This document shows positions 8,898-17,337 of a DNA stretch of 64,000 nt, piece by piece (the first letter of the stretch is position 1; every line of letters begins with the position of its first letter). The stretch is from assembly GCF_016234775.1 (NCBI RefSeq), contig NZ_JACRAH010000021.1:212770-276769 (forward strand), given 5' to 3'. The translations under genes were made by a program, and so were the position numbers. The notes under the pieces are model-generated. The model ran no database searches, was not told the origin of the DNA, and saw only the letters and a list, made by a program, of their open reading frames with translations. This stretch comes from Aquabacterium sp. GTDB lineage: Bacteria > Pseudomonadota > Gammaproteobacteria > Burkholderiales > Burkholderiaceae_C.

Positions 8898-10148
8898 ATG
8901 TCGAATGACCAGAATGATCAGTCCCTCAACCGCCGCCGCGTCCTGCAAGGGCTGGGCACCGTCCCCCTGATGGGCGTCGCCGGCCTGAGCTACGGTGCGG
9001 CACCCGCCACCTCGGCTGTCAACACGACCAAGCTGGCCGTGACCGACACCGAGGTCATCGTGGGCCAGTTGCACTCCGCGACGGGCACCATGGCCATCTC
9101 GGAAACGGGATCGATCCAGGCAGAGCAACTGGCCATTGATCAGATCAACGCCATGGGCGGCGTGCTGGGCCGCAAGATCAAGGTCATCAAGGAAGACGGC
9201 GCATCGGACTGGCCGACCTTTGCCGAGAAGTCCAAGAAGCTGCTGGTCAATGACAAGGTGGCCTGCGTGTTCGGCTGCTGGACATCGGCTTCGCGCAAGG
9301 CCGTGCTGCCCATCTTCGAAAAGGAAAACGGCCTGCTGTACTACCCCACCTTCTATGAAGGCCTGGAACAGTCCAAGAACGTGATCTACACCGGCCAGGA
9401 AGCCACGCAGCAGATCATCTGGGGCCTGGACTGGGGCGCCAAGGAGAAAAAGGCCAAGAAGTTCTTCCTGGTGGGGTCCGACTACATCTGGCCACGCACG
9501 TCGATGAAGATCGCCCGCAAGCACATCGAAAACTTCCAGAAGGGTTCAGTGGTGGGTGAGGAGTACTACCCACTGGGCAATACCAACTTCAACTCCCTGA
9601 TCAACAAGATCAAGCTGGCCAAGCCAGACTGCATCTTTGCGGCAGTGGTCGGGGGCTCCAACGTGGCCTTCTACAAGCAACTCAAGGCTGCCGGGATCAC
9701 GGGCGCCAAGCAGTTCCTGCTGACCCTGTCGGTGACCGAAGACGAAATGCTGGGTGTAGGCGGCGAAAACTTCGCCGGCTTCTATTCCTCGATGAAGTAC
9801 TTCCAATCGCTGCCCAACGAGAACAACAAGAAGTTCGTCGAGGCCTTCAAGAAGGCTTACGGTCCCAAGTCGGTCATCGGGGACGTGACGCAGGCCGGCT
9901 ACCTGGGGCCCTGGTTGTGGAAGGCTGCCGTCGAAAAGGCCGGCAGCTTCGACGTCGACAAGGTCGTGGCCGCCTCGCCTGGCATCGAGTTGAAAACGGC
10001 GCCGGAAGGCTACGTCAAAGTCCACGCCAACCACCACCTCTACAGCAAGGCACGCATCGCTCAGGGCATGCCGGATGGCACGTTCAAGGTGGTAGCCGAA
10101 TCAACCGACCTGATCGAGCCGAATCCATTCCCCAAGGGATATCAATAA
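8898..10148 (+). CDS. urtA: Urea/short-chain amide ABC transporter substrate-binding protein
   Basis: This is a 416-residue periplasmic binding protein of the UrtA/FmdD branch of the HAAT (branched-chain amino acid-type) family. The ATG at 8898 has AAGGAG 7 bases upstream. The N-terminus carries a twin-arginine-like signal (R12-R14 then VLQGLG and a hydrophobic stretch). Family segments include VGQLHSATGTMAISE, VFGCWTSASRKAVLP, YYPTFYEG, YPLGNTNF and the C-terminal HHLYSKARIAQ. It is the first gene of urtABCDE-fmdA-fmdB. The formamidase downstream and the absence of urease genes in the window favour short-chain amides as substrate, though urea remains possible. Confidence 0.93.
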   Translation: MSNDQNDQSLNRRRVLQGLGTVPLMGVAGLSYGAAPATSAVNTTKLAVTDTEVIVGQLHSATGTMAISETGSIQAEQLAIDQINAMGGVLGRKIKVIKEDGASDWPTFAEKSKKLLVNDKVACVFGCWTSASRKAVLPIFEKENGLLYYPTFYEGLEQSKNVIYTGQEATQQIIWGLDWGAKEKKAKKFFLVGSDYIWPRTSMKIARKHIENFQKGSVVGEEYYPLGNTNFNSLINKIKLAKPDCIFAAVVGGSNVAFYKQLKAAGITGAKQFLLTLSVTEDEMLGVGGENFAGFYSSMKYFQSLPNENNKKFVEAFKKAYGPKSVIGDVTQAGYLGPWLWKAAVEKAGSFDVDKVVAASPGIELKTAPEGYVKVHANHHLYSKARIAQGMPDGTFKVVAESTDLIEPNPFPKGYQ

Positions 10149-10171
10149 CCCACCCCCTACGGCCTTGGCCT

Positions 10172-10185
10172 CCCCCTCAAGGGGG
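10172..10185. repeat. Short hairpin after urtA (CCCCCT/AGGGGG)
   Basis: A perfect 6-bp stem (CCCCCT/AGGGGG) with a 2-nt loop lies 23 bases after the urtA stop. No T-tract follows. It may protect the urtA mRNA 3' end or attenuate readthrough into urtB. Confidence 0.45.
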
Positions 10186-10223
10186 CTGATGGGCCGAACT
10201 GCGTGTGTTCGAAGGATGAGCGC

Positions 10224-10276
10224 GCGATCTGCCTGCCGTATTCAGACGACGGCCAGGGTTCAGGCAAGCAGATCGC
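10224..10276. repeat. 14-bp inverted repeat in the urtA-urtB gap
   Basis: GCGATCTGCCTGCC (10224-10237) pairs with GGCAAGCAGATCGC (10263-10276) with one mismatch around a 25-nt loop. It is the dominant structure in the 199-base urtA-urtB gap, whereas the other gaps in the operon are 11-35 bases. It is likely a differential-expression element that keeps binding protein in excess over permease. Confidence 0.55.
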
Positions 10277-10347
10277 TTCCTGCGTCAGCGTCGGTTGCAG
10301 TCACGGACCGGTGCTGCGCGGGCTTTTTGGATTGAAGGGGATGACCC

Positions 10348-11262
10348 ATGTCTTTTGAAGAACTACTCAATATCGGCCTGATGCAGGGCTTCGCAGGCTT
10401 GAGCCTGTTTTCGGTGCTGCTGCTCATGGGCCTGGGGCTGGCCGTGATTTTTGGCCAGATGGGTGTGATCAACATGGCGCACGGTGAATTCATGACCATC
10501 GGCGCCTATACGGTGTTCATGGGATCGACCGTGATCGAGAAATACGCACCGGACCTCATCCAGGCTTACTTCCCGTTTGCCATCGTCGCCGCATTCCTGA
10601 TCGCCTTCGGCATCGGATGGCTCACTGAATGGGCACTGATCCGTCACCTCTACAAACGGCCACTGGATACCCTGCTCGCAACCTGGGGCTTGAGCCTCGG
10701 TCTTCAACAGATCTTCCGCACGGCCATCGGCCCCAAGGAAGTCAGCCCGACGCTGCCCGATTGGCTGATGGGCTCCTGGGCGCCTCAAGAGGGCCTGGAC
10801 ATTCCCATCAACGGCATGTTCGTGATGGGCCTTACCGCCCTGGTCACGGTGCTGCTGATGCTGGCGCTGTACAAGGCCCGCTGGGGTTTGCGTGTGCGAG
10901 CCACGGTGAGCAACCGCGTGATGGCCAACGCCATCGGCATCAATACCAAACAGACGGACCGACTCACCTTTGCGATTGGCTGCGGCATCGCCGGTGTGGC
11001 CGGTGCCGCCTTCACCACCATCGGCTCCACAGGCCCTACCAGCGGCTCTCTCTACATCGTGGACTCCTTCCTCGTGGTCACTTTCGGTGGCGCAGGCAGC
11101 CTGCTGGGCACCGTGGCATCGGCCTTCGGCATCGCCCAGACGCAATCGATCAGCGAGTTCTTCATGACAGGCTCGAACGCCAAGGTGCTCACGTTGCTCA
11201 CGGTCGTGACGATCCTGATGCTGCGTCCACAAGGCCTGTTCCCCTCGAAGGTTCGCAAGTAA
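10348..11262 (+). CDS. urtB: Urea/amide ABC transporter permease UrtB
   Basis: This is a 304-residue inner-membrane permease of the LivH-like branch. It has about eight hydrophobic segments and the family signatures GLGLAVIFGQMGVINMAHGEF near the N-terminus and VVTFGGAGSLLGTVASA near the C-terminus. It lacks the long N-terminal periplasmic extension found in some urease-linked UrtB proteins. AAGGGG precedes the ATG. It should pair with UrtC in the membrane and be energised by UrtD and UrtE. Confidence 0.94.
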   Translation: MSFEELLNIGLMQGFAGLSLFSVLLLMGLGLAVIFGQMGVINMAHGEFMTIGAYTVFMGSTVIEKYAPDLIQAYFPFAIVAAFLIAFGIGWLTEWALIRHLYKRPLDTLLATWGLSLGLQQIFRTAIGPKEVSPTLPDWLMGSWAPQEGLDIPINGMFVMGLTALVTVLLMLALYKARWGLRVRATVSNRVMANAIGINTKQTDRLTFAIGCGIAGVAGAAFTTIGSTGPTSGSLYIVDSFLVVTFGGAGSLLGTVASAFGIAQTQSISEFFMTGSNAKVLTLLTVVTILMLRPQGLFPSKVRK

Positions 11263-11287
11263 TCCAACGGTTTGAAAGGAGTTTTTC

Positions 11288-12478
11288 ATGGGCAAAGTTC
11301 AAACCTGGATCACACAGCAAAAGCTGGGCAGCATCGCGCTGCTGGCCCTGCTGCTGATCGTGGTCTTCCCCCTCGCGCTGGACATATTCCGCCTCAACCT
11401 CATCGGCAAGTACCTGACCTACGCCTTCGTGGCACTCGGCCTGGTCATGCTGTGGGGGCATGCCGGCATCCTCAGCCTGGGGCAAGGGGTGTTCTTCGGC
11501 CTGGGTGGCTACATGATGGCCATGTTCCTCAAGCTGGAGGCGTCGGATCCCATCAGCACCAAGATCCAGTCCACACCCGGCATCCCCGACTTCATGGACT
11601 GGAACCAGCTCACAGCCCTGCCGTCCTGGTGGGTGCCATTCAAGAGCCTGCCCCTGGCCTTGATCGCCGTGCTGGTGGTGCCCACGTTGTTGGCCTTCAT
11701 CATCAGCTACGCCATGTTCAAGCGGCGCGTGGGGGGCGTGTACTTCGCCATCATCACGCAGGCTGTGGCCCTGATCCTGACGGTGCTCATCATCGGTCAG
11801 CAAGGCTACACAGGCGGCGTCAACGGCATCACCGACTTGAAGACCATGCTGGGCTGGGACATCCGCACCGACCACGCCAAGTACGTGCTGTACTACGTGT
11901 GCGTGGGCCTGCTGCTGGCCTCGGTCTTTCTGTGCCGCTGGGTACAGTCTTCCAAGCTGGGGACCTTGCTGCTGGCCATGCGCGACAAGGAAGACCGCGT
12001 GCGCTTCTCTGGCTACGACGTGGCCATGTTCAAGGTCTTCGCCTTCTGCCTGGCCGCCATGTTGTCCGCCATCGGTGGTGCCATGTTCACCTTGCAGGTG
12101 GGCTTCATGTCGCCTTCATTCGTGGGCATCGTGCCTTCCATCGAGATGGTGATCTTCGCCGCAGTGGGTGGCCGCATGAGCCTGGTTGGCGCCATCTACG
12201 GCGCGCTGATCGTGAACTTCGGCAAGACCTACTTCTCAGAGAGCGCACCGGATCTGTGGCTGTTCCTGATGTCGGGCCTGTTCATCGGCGTGACCATGGC
12301 CTTCCCCGATGGCCTGGCCGGTCTGTGGGAGCAAAAGATCAAACCCTGGTGGGACAAGCGTCAGGCCGATCGTGCCACTCAAGCAGAGCGCATCAAGGCG
12401 GCCCACGCGGCCTACCCCAATGTGCTGCCGCCCGGCAAGGATGGCCTGCCCCCCGGCATGAGCGGCCAACAAGCCTGA
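11288..12478 (+). CDS. urtC: Urea/amide ABC transporter permease UrtC
   Basis: This 396-residue LivM-like permease has multiple hydrophobic segments and the family motifs ALGLVMLWGHAGILSLGQGV, RVGGVYFAIITQA and AVGGRMSLVGAIYGA. AAGGAG stands 7 bases upstream of the ATG and the gene starts 25 bases after urtB. The hydrophilic C-terminal tail (about 45 residues, AERIKAAHAAYPNVLPPG) lies after the last helix. Confidence 0.94.
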   Translation: MGKVQTWITQQKLGSIALLALLLIVVFPLALDIFRLNLIGKYLTYAFVALGLVMLWGHAGILSLGQGVFFGLGGYMMAMFLKLEASDPISTKIQSTPGIPDFMDWNQLTALPSWWVPFKSLPLALIAVLVVPTLLAFIISYAMFKRRVGGVYFAIITQAVALILTVLIIGQQGYTGGVNGITDLKTMLGWDIRTDHAKYVLYYVCVGLLLASVFLCRWVQSSKLGTLLLAMRDKEDRVRFSGYDVAMFKVFAFCLAAMLSAIGGAMFTLQVGFMSPSFVGIVPSIEMVIFAAVGGRMSLVGAIYGALIVNFGKTYFSESAPDLWLFLMSGLFIGVTMAFPDGLAGLWEQKIKPWWDKRQADRATQAERIKAAHAAYPNVLPPGKDGLPPGMSGQQA

Positions 12479-12510
12479 CACCCTCACCTGTTCACACAAG
12501 GAACCTCATC

Positions 12511-13266
12511 ATGAGTGACACAAGTGGCAAGAAAGAGTTCGTGCTCTACATCGAGGATCTGACGGTGTCCTTCGATGGCTTCAAGGCCATCGACAGCCTC
12601 AACCTCTATGTCGACAAGAACGAGTTGCGCGTGATCATCGGCCCCAACGGAGCCGGCAAGACCACGCTGCTGGACCTGATCTGCGGCAAGACCAAGGCCA
12701 GCACAGGCAGCATCAAGTTCAAGGACCAGGAGCTGACCAGAACGCCCGAGCACAAGATCGTGCGGGCGGGTGTGGGCCGCAAGTTCCAGACCCCCTCCAT
12801 CTACGAGAACCTGAGCGTCTTCCAGAACCTGGAGGTGTCTTTCCCGCAAGGCCGCAGCGTACTGGGCGCGCTGGGCTTCAAGTGCACGGACGAGGTCAAG
12901 GCGCGCGTGCAGGTGGTGGCCGAAGAAATCGGTCTGTCGGACAAGCTGGAGACCGAGGCGGGCCTGCTCTCACACGGCCAGAAGCAATGGCTGGAGATCG
13001 GCATGTTGCTGATGCAGGAGCCCGAGCTGCTGATGCTGGACGAACCCATCGCCGGCATGAGCGCCAAGGAGCGCGAGCAAACCGCAGAGTTGCTCAAGCG
13101 CATCTGCAAGAACCGCTCGATGATCGTGATCGAACACGACATGGCCTTTGTGGCTCAGATTGCATCCAAGGTCACGGTGATGCACCAGGGCAAGATCCTG
13201 GCCGAAGGCACGATGGACCAGGTCCAGAGTGATCCCAAGGTGATTGACGTTTATCTGGGTCACTGA
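12511..13266 (+). CDS. urtD: Urea/amide ABC transporter ATPase UrtD
   Basis: This is a 251-residue cytoplasmic ATPase. Walker A GPNGAGKT is at residues 44-51, the ABC signature is the variant LLSHGQKQWLEI, Walker B is LLMLDEP, and the switch His is in VIEHDM. The frame stays open far upstream into urtC, but the ATG at 12511 is the true start: AAGGA lies upstream and the protein begins with the usual short UrtD leader. It begins 32 bases after urtC and ends 11 bases before urtE. Confidence 0.94.
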   Translation: MSDTSGKKEFVLYIEDLTVSFDGFKAIDSLNLYVDKNELRVIIGPNGAGKTTLLDLICGKTKASTGSIKFKDQELTRTPEHKIVRAGVGRKFQTPSIYENLSVFQNLEVSFPQGRSVLGALGFKCTDEVKARVQVVAEEIGLSDKLETEAGLLSHGQKQWLEIGMLLMQEPELLMLDEPIAGMSAKEREQTAELLKRICKNRSMIVIEHDMAFVAQIASKVTVMHQGKILAEGTMDQVQSDPKVIDVYLGH

Positions 13267-13277
13267 GGAGACACACC

Positions 13278-13967
13278 ATGCTGGAAGTCAAAGACCTGTT
13301 CGTGAGTTATGGCCAGAGCGAGGCGCTGCATGGCATCTCGTTTGAAGCCAACAAGAACGAGACCGTGGCCATCATGGGCCGCAATGGCATGGGCAAGACC
13401 ACGCTGTTCAAAAGCCTGATGGGCGTGCTGCCCACCAAGTCCGGCGAGATCAGCGTGGCAGGCAGCAGCGTCGTCAAGGACGAGAGCTACAAGCGCGTAG
13501 CCAAAGGCATCGCCTATGTGCCGCAAGGCCGCATGATCTTCCCGACATTGACGGTGGAAGAGAACATCCAGACCGGTCTGGAGAACAGCAAGAGCAAGAA
13601 GATCCCTGACGAGATCTACTCGCTCTTCCCCGTGCTGTTCGACATGCGCGCACGCAAGGGCGGCAACCTGTCGGGCGGGCAGCAACAGCAACTGGCCATT
13701 GCCAGAGCCTTGGTGACCAACCCCAAGGTGCTGCTGCTCGATGAACCCACCGAGGGCATTCAGCCTTCCATCATCAAGGACATCGCCAAGGCCCTCAACG
13801 AGATCCGCAAGTTGCGCGAGATCACGATCGTGGTGTCCGAACAGGTGCTGTCCTTTGCGATGGACGTGGCTGATCGTCTGTTCGTGATCGAAGGCGGCCG
13901 ACTGGTGCATGAGACCACGCGCGCCGACACCGATGCCGAGCGCATCAAAGCCTATTTGTCTGTCTGA
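13278..13967 (+). CDS. urtE: Urea/amide ABC transporter ATPase UrtE
   Basis: This is the 229-residue second ATPase of the transporter (LivF-like). Walker A GRNGMGKT is at residues 34-41, the signature is LSGGQQQQLAIARAL, and Walker B is VLLLDEPTEGIQPS. The switch region reads VVSEQ rather than VxxH, a common variant in this subfamily. GAGGAG precedes the ATG at a normal distance. It lies between urtD and fmdA in one operon. Confidence 0.94.
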   Translation: MLEVKDLFVSYGQSEALHGISFEANKNETVAIMGRNGMGKTTLFKSLMGVLPTKSGEISVAGSSVVKDESYKRVAKGIAYVPQGRMIFPTLTVEENIQTGLENSKSKKIPDEIYSLFPVLFDMRARKGGNLSGGQQQQLAIARALVTNPKVLLLDEPTEGIQPSIIKDIAKALNEIRKLREITIVVSEQVLSFAMDVADRLFVIEGGRLVHETTRADTDAERIKAYLSV

Positions 13968-14002
13968 TTTCTTCGAAACCCATCTTCACCAAGAGGTACG
14001 CC

Positions 14003-15232
14003 ATGGCTGACACCCTGATCAAAGTCGACCTGACCCAATCGCCCACCCTGAACGAGAACATCCACAACCGATGGCACCCGGACATCCCGATGGCCTGCTG
14101 GGTCAACCCTGGTGATGAGTTCATCCTGGAAACCTTCGACTGGACCGGTGGCTTCATCAAGAACAATGACTCGGCCGATGACGTTCGCGACATCGACCTG
14201 AGCACCGTGCACTACCTCAGCGGCCCCGTGGGCGTGAAGGGTGCAGAGCCTGGCGACCTTTTGGTGGTAGACCTGCTGGACATCGGCGCCAAGCAAGACT
14301 CGCTGTGGGGCTTCAACGGCTTCTTCAGCAAGCAAAACGGTGGTGGCTTCCTGACCGAGCACTTCCCGCTGGCGCAGAAGTCCATCTGGGACATCCACGG
14401 CATGTTCACCAAGAGCCGCCATGTGCCCGGTGTGAGCTATGCCGGCCTGATCCACCCAGGCCTGATCGGCTGCCTGCCTGATCACAAGATGCTGGAGGCC
14501 TGGAACACGCGTGAGCAAGAGCTGATCGACTCGAACCCCGGCGTGACCGGCCTGGCCAACCCGCCTTTCGCCGGCACAGCCCACATGGGCAAGCTCACCG
14601 GCGAAGCCAAGGACAAGGCCGCCGCTACCGCAGCCCGCACCGTTCCCCCACGTGAACACGGCGGCAACTGCGACATCAAGGATCTCTCGCGGGGCTCCAA
14701 GGTTTACTTCCCCGTGTATGTAGATGGCGCTGGCCTATCGGTGGGCGACCTGCACTTCAGCCAGGGCGATGGCGAGATCACCTTCTGCGGCGCCATCGAG
14801 ATGGCCGGCTGGGTGCACATGAAGGTCACGCTGATCAAGGGCGGCATGGCCAAGTACGGCATCAAGAACCCCATCTTCAAGCCCAGCCCGATCAAGCCTG
14901 TCTACAACGACTACCTGATCTTCGAAGGCATCTCGGTGGACGAGCAAGGCAAGCAGCTCTACCTGGACGTGAACGTGGCCTACCGCCAGGCCTGCCTCAA
15001 CGCCATCGAGTACCTCAAGAAGTTCGGCTACAGCGGTGCGCAGGCCTATTCCATCCTGGGGACGGCGCCCGTGCAGGGCCACATCAGCGGCGTGGTCGAC
15101 GTGCCCAATGCCTGCGCGACCTTGTGGCTGCCCACCGAGATCTTCGACTTCGACATCAACCCGACCGCCGCCGGGCCCACGAAGTTCCTCGACGGCAGCA
15201 TCGACATGCCGATCTCGCCGGACATCAAGTAA
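14003..15232 (+). CDS. fmdA: Formamidase / acetamidase family protein
   Basis: This 409-residue enzyme matches the FmdA/AmdA formamidase family in length and sequence. The N-terminus reads TLIKVDLTQSP, followed by HNRWHPDIP, the PGD patch, a GHISGVVDVPNA segment and C-terminal DFDINPTAAGPTKF. It hydrolyses formamide, possibly also acetamide, to ammonia and the acid in the cytoplasm. It starts 35 bases after urtE with GAGG upstream of the ATG. Coupling to the transporter supports import and immediate hydrolysis of amides. Its sequence is unrelated to that of AmiE at 25002, so the cell carries two amidase types. Confidence 0.94.
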   Translation: MADTLIKVDLTQSPTLNENIHNRWHPDIPMACWVNPGDEFILETFDWTGGFIKNNDSADDVRDIDLSTVHYLSGPVGVKGAEPGDLLVVDLLDIGAKQDSLWGFNGFFSKQNGGGFLTEHFPLAQKSIWDIHGMFTKSRHVPGVSYAGLIHPGLIGCLPDHKMLEAWNTREQELIDSNPGVTGLANPPFAGTAHMGKLTGEAKDKAAATAARTVPPREHGGNCDIKDLSRGSKVYFPVYVDGAGLSVGDLHFSQGDGEITFCGAIEMAGWVHMKVTLIKGGMAKYGIKNPIFKPSPIKPVYNDYLIFEGISVDEQGKQLYLDVNVAYRQACLNAIEYLKKFGYSGAQAYSILGTAPVQGHISGVVDVPNACATLWLPTEIFDFDINPTAAGPTKFLDGSIDMPISPDIK

Positions 15233-15249
15233 GCACCAGGAGCACGCTC

Positions 15250-15603
15250 ATGCCCACCTATGACTATGCGTGCCCGAGCTGCGGCGGCTTCGACGCCTTT
15301 CGCAGCCTGGCTCAGCGCAATGACCCATGTGCCTGCCCTGACTGCGGCACGGACTCGCAACGTGTGTTCGTGAGTGCACCGCGCCTGGCCTGCGTGAGCA
15401 GCGACACGCGCACGGCCATGGAGACCAATGAGCGCGCGCAACACGCGCCCATGTCATCCAAGGAGTACGGTGGGTATCAGCGGCTCAAACATCCGTCAGG
15501 ATGCGGCTGCTGCTCGCCAGGGGCCAAGCGCAGCGCCACGGTCAAGGCGGCCAACGGGAACAAGATGTTCCCGAGCAAGCGGCCGTGGATGATCAGCCAC
15601 TGA
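15250..15603 (+). CDS. fmdB: FmdB family zinc-ribbon protein
   Basis: This is a 117-residue protein. The FmdB/CxxC zinc ribbon is at the N-terminus (MPTYDYACPSCGGF), with Cys pairs at 8/11 and 29/32. A low-complexity segment ends in a second Cys cluster (GCGCC). AGGAG precedes the ATG and the gene starts 17 bases after fmdA. FmdB was described as a regulatory gene in the amide operon of Methylophilus, but similar zinc ribbons occur widely, so its role here is uncertain. Confidence 0.88.
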   Translation: MPTYDYACPSCGGFDAFRSLAQRNDPCACPDCGTDSQRVFVSAPRLACVSSDTRTAMETNERAQHAPMSSKEYGGYQRLKHPSGCGCCSPGAKRSATVKAANGNKMFPSKRPWMISH

Positions 15604-15628
15604 ACTGGCTGACAGCACATCGAGCAAC

Positions 15629-16069
15629 TCAGGCACGCACGCCCGAGATGTAGTGCTCCAGTTGCTCGATGATGAACTTCTGCTCGGAGATGATGCCCTT
15701 GACCAGATCGCCGATGGACACCATGCCGAGCAGGCGATCACCGTCCATCACGGGTAAATGGCGCAGGCGGTTCTCGGTCATCAGGGCCATGCACTCTTCG
15801 CTGGTCTGACTCGGGCTCACGTACATCACGGCCGAGGTCATGATCTCGCTCACGTCCGTCTCCCGGGACAAGCGAGACATGAGCGCAATCTTGCGTGCGT
15901 AGTCGCGCTCGGTGATGATCCCGACGACCTCGCCGTCCTCCATCACCAGCAGCGCACCCACGCGTTTTTCCGACATCTTGACCAAGGCGTCATAGACCGA
16001 CGCTGTAGGTGCAATGGTGTGCACGAACTGGTCCTTCTTGGACCGGAGAATGTCAGCAGCAGTGGTCAC
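15629..16069 (-). CDS. CBS-domain pair protein
   Basis: This 146-residue cytoplasmic protein consists almost entirely of two CBS repeats (about residues 10-65 and 75-130). They contain VGALLVMEDGEVVGIITERDYARK and RHLPVMDGDRLLGMVSIGDLVK. Such tandem pairs bind adenosyl nucleotides and act as energy sensors. No catalytic domain is attached and the partner is unknown. It converges on fmdB. Confidence 0.9.
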   Translation of the reverse strand: MTTAADILRSKKDQFVHTIAPTASVYDALVKMSEKRVGALLVMEDGEVVGIITERDYARKIALMSRLSRETDVSEIMTSAVMYVSPSQTSEECMALMTENRLRHLPVMDGDRLLGMVSIGDLVKGIISEQKFIIEQLEHYISGVRA

Positions 16070-16102
16070 CTTGTCGCTCCTCTTTGTGGGTCAAACACGT
16101 GA

Positions 16103-16615
16103 TCAGGGAAAAGAAGGCACATGCGGATCGTGCCCCTCGAAATGGGCATCCGGGCTATTCGCTTCCATCAAGGCCTCGATGTCCTTCACGCGGGAATGGG
16201 GGATGTCCGCCATGAGCAGGATCATCCCGTGCTCGATATCCCACTTGAATCGCGCCAGACGACGACTGGGAACGGATACCCCGACCATGCTGGCCGTCCA
16301 GGCGCCAAATAGGGCGCCGGATCCAGACAGGGCCGCCACCAGCGCGGGTTTGTTGGCGTCATCCAGCCATGGCGAGAAGGCGAACAAGGCGCCGCAGGCC
16401 GCGCCCAGCGCCGCCCCCAGAGCCAGGCCGCGTTGCGCGGCACTCACCAGATCGGAAGACTGCAGCGCGCTGGCCTTGTGCAGGCTGCCCAGATCGGTGC
16501 CCTCTCGGGCGTGGAAATGCAGATGGCGGTGCTCGATGCGAGCCAGGAGCAATTGATCCATGGCGCGGCGGGCACTCGCGAGATCCGGCAGCAACCAGTA
16601 GATTCGGTGGCGCAT
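16103..16615 (-). CDS. DUF1269-like protein with glycine-rich hydrophobic region
   Basis: This is a 170-residue protein of unknown function, probably DUF1269-like. An N-terminal alpha/beta part (RIYWLLPDLASARRAMDQLL) is followed by a Gly/Ala-rich hydrophobic region (about residues 62-110, ALGAALGAACGALFA and SGSGALFGAWTASMVG). The C-terminal strand-rich segment ILLMADIPHSRVKDIEALME is typical of that family. The Gly-zipper region may insert into or pack on a membrane. It is 33 bases upstream of the CBS gene on the same strand, so the two may be co-transcribed. Confidence 0.7.
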   Translation of the reverse strand: MRHRIYWLLPDLASARRAMDQLLLARIEHRHLHFHAREGTDLGSLHKASALQSSDLVSAAQRGLALGAALGAACGALFAFSPWLDDANKPALVAALSGSGALFGAWTASMVGVSVPSRRLARFKWDIEHGMILLMADIPHSRVKDIEALMEANSPDAHFEGHDPHVPSFP

Positions 16616-16738
16616 GGTTCCCTCCGATCAGCGCCAGCAAACAGGCGCCAGACGGCACTTGTACACCCACGCCAGGCATCAGGCAAGCCCTGCCACCAGT
16701 AGGGATTTGACCGTGAGAGCGCCAGGCCTGGCGCCTGG

Positions 16739-17317
16739 TTACTTCTCGAGCGCGGCCTTGTAAACAGACTGCCTGGGCGCAGCCATCACACGCCGCAGCA
16801 TGGGCTCGAAAAAGCTCAAAGGCAGCATCTCGGCCTGGCCATCAAAGGCGGGGTTGTCGTACTTCTCGACGAACTCGGCGGTCAGTGCCGAGAACGGATG
16901 ATCCTTGAACTGGTCGCGCATGTGACGATCCAGACCAATGTGATGGAAGAAGTTGTAGCCCTGGAAGATGCCATGGTGTTGCACCATCCACAGGTTCGCC
17001 TCGCTCACAAACGGCTTGAGGATGGCCGCGGCAATATCCGGGTGGTTGTAGCTGCCCAGCGTGTCGCCAATGTCGTGCAGCAGCGCGCACACCACGTACT
17101 CTTCATCTCGGCCATCGCGATAGGCCAGCGTGGCCGACTGGCGGCAGTGGCTCAGCCTGTCGATCGGGAAGCCGCCGAAGTCACCATCGAGCAGTTGCAG
17201 ATGGGCCAGCACGCGATCCGGCAAGGCCCGCGCCATCTTCATGGCCTCGGGCATGATGAGCACCCAATCAGCCTGGGTGCTGTCTTCCATGCGAGTGAAG
17301 GTGGCGCGAACGGTCAT
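16739..17317 (-). CDS. HD-domain phosphohydrolase/oxygenase-like protein
   Basis: This 192-residue protein has the metal-ligand pattern of the HD superfamily: H57 (LSHCRQSATLA), H81-D82 (ALLHDIGD) and H114-H115 (MVQHHGIF). The compact size and the LLHDIGDTLGSYNHP segment resemble PhnZ/MIOX-like HD proteins, some of which are diiron oxygenases. The diagnostic Tyr/Glu loop of PhnZ is not evident, and no phosphonate genes are nearby. Hydrolase or oxygenase activity cannot be assigned from sequence alone. Confidence 0.8.
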   Translation of the reverse strand: MTVRATFTRMEDSTQADWVLIMPEAMKMARALPDRVLAHLQLLDGDFGGFPIDRLSHCRQSATLAYRDGRDEEYVVCALLHDIGDTLGSYNHPDIAAAILKPFVSEANLWMVQHHGIFQGYNFFHHIGLDRHMRDQFKDHPFSALTAEFVEKYDNPAFDGQAEMLPLSFFEPMLRRVMAAPRQSVYKAALEK

Positions 17318-17337
17318 GTTGGCAAACTCCGGCTGTC

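Noticed and set aside
7795..8970. A 391-residue plus-strand frame opposite the NCS1-kinase
   Set aside because: Its composition (Gln, His, Arg, Gly) is that of a shadow frame, and it runs through the divergent promoter region.
11272..13266. A 664-residue open frame covering urtC and urtD
   Set aside because: The first two thirds are an Arg/Pro/His-rich shadow of urtC in another frame. Only the part from the ATG at 12511 is a protein family (UrtD), with its own ribosome site.
16739..17317. Phosphonate-degrading PhnZ oxygenase
   Set aside because: The HD ligands are present but the Tyr/Glu loop is not evident and no phosphonate genes are nearby.
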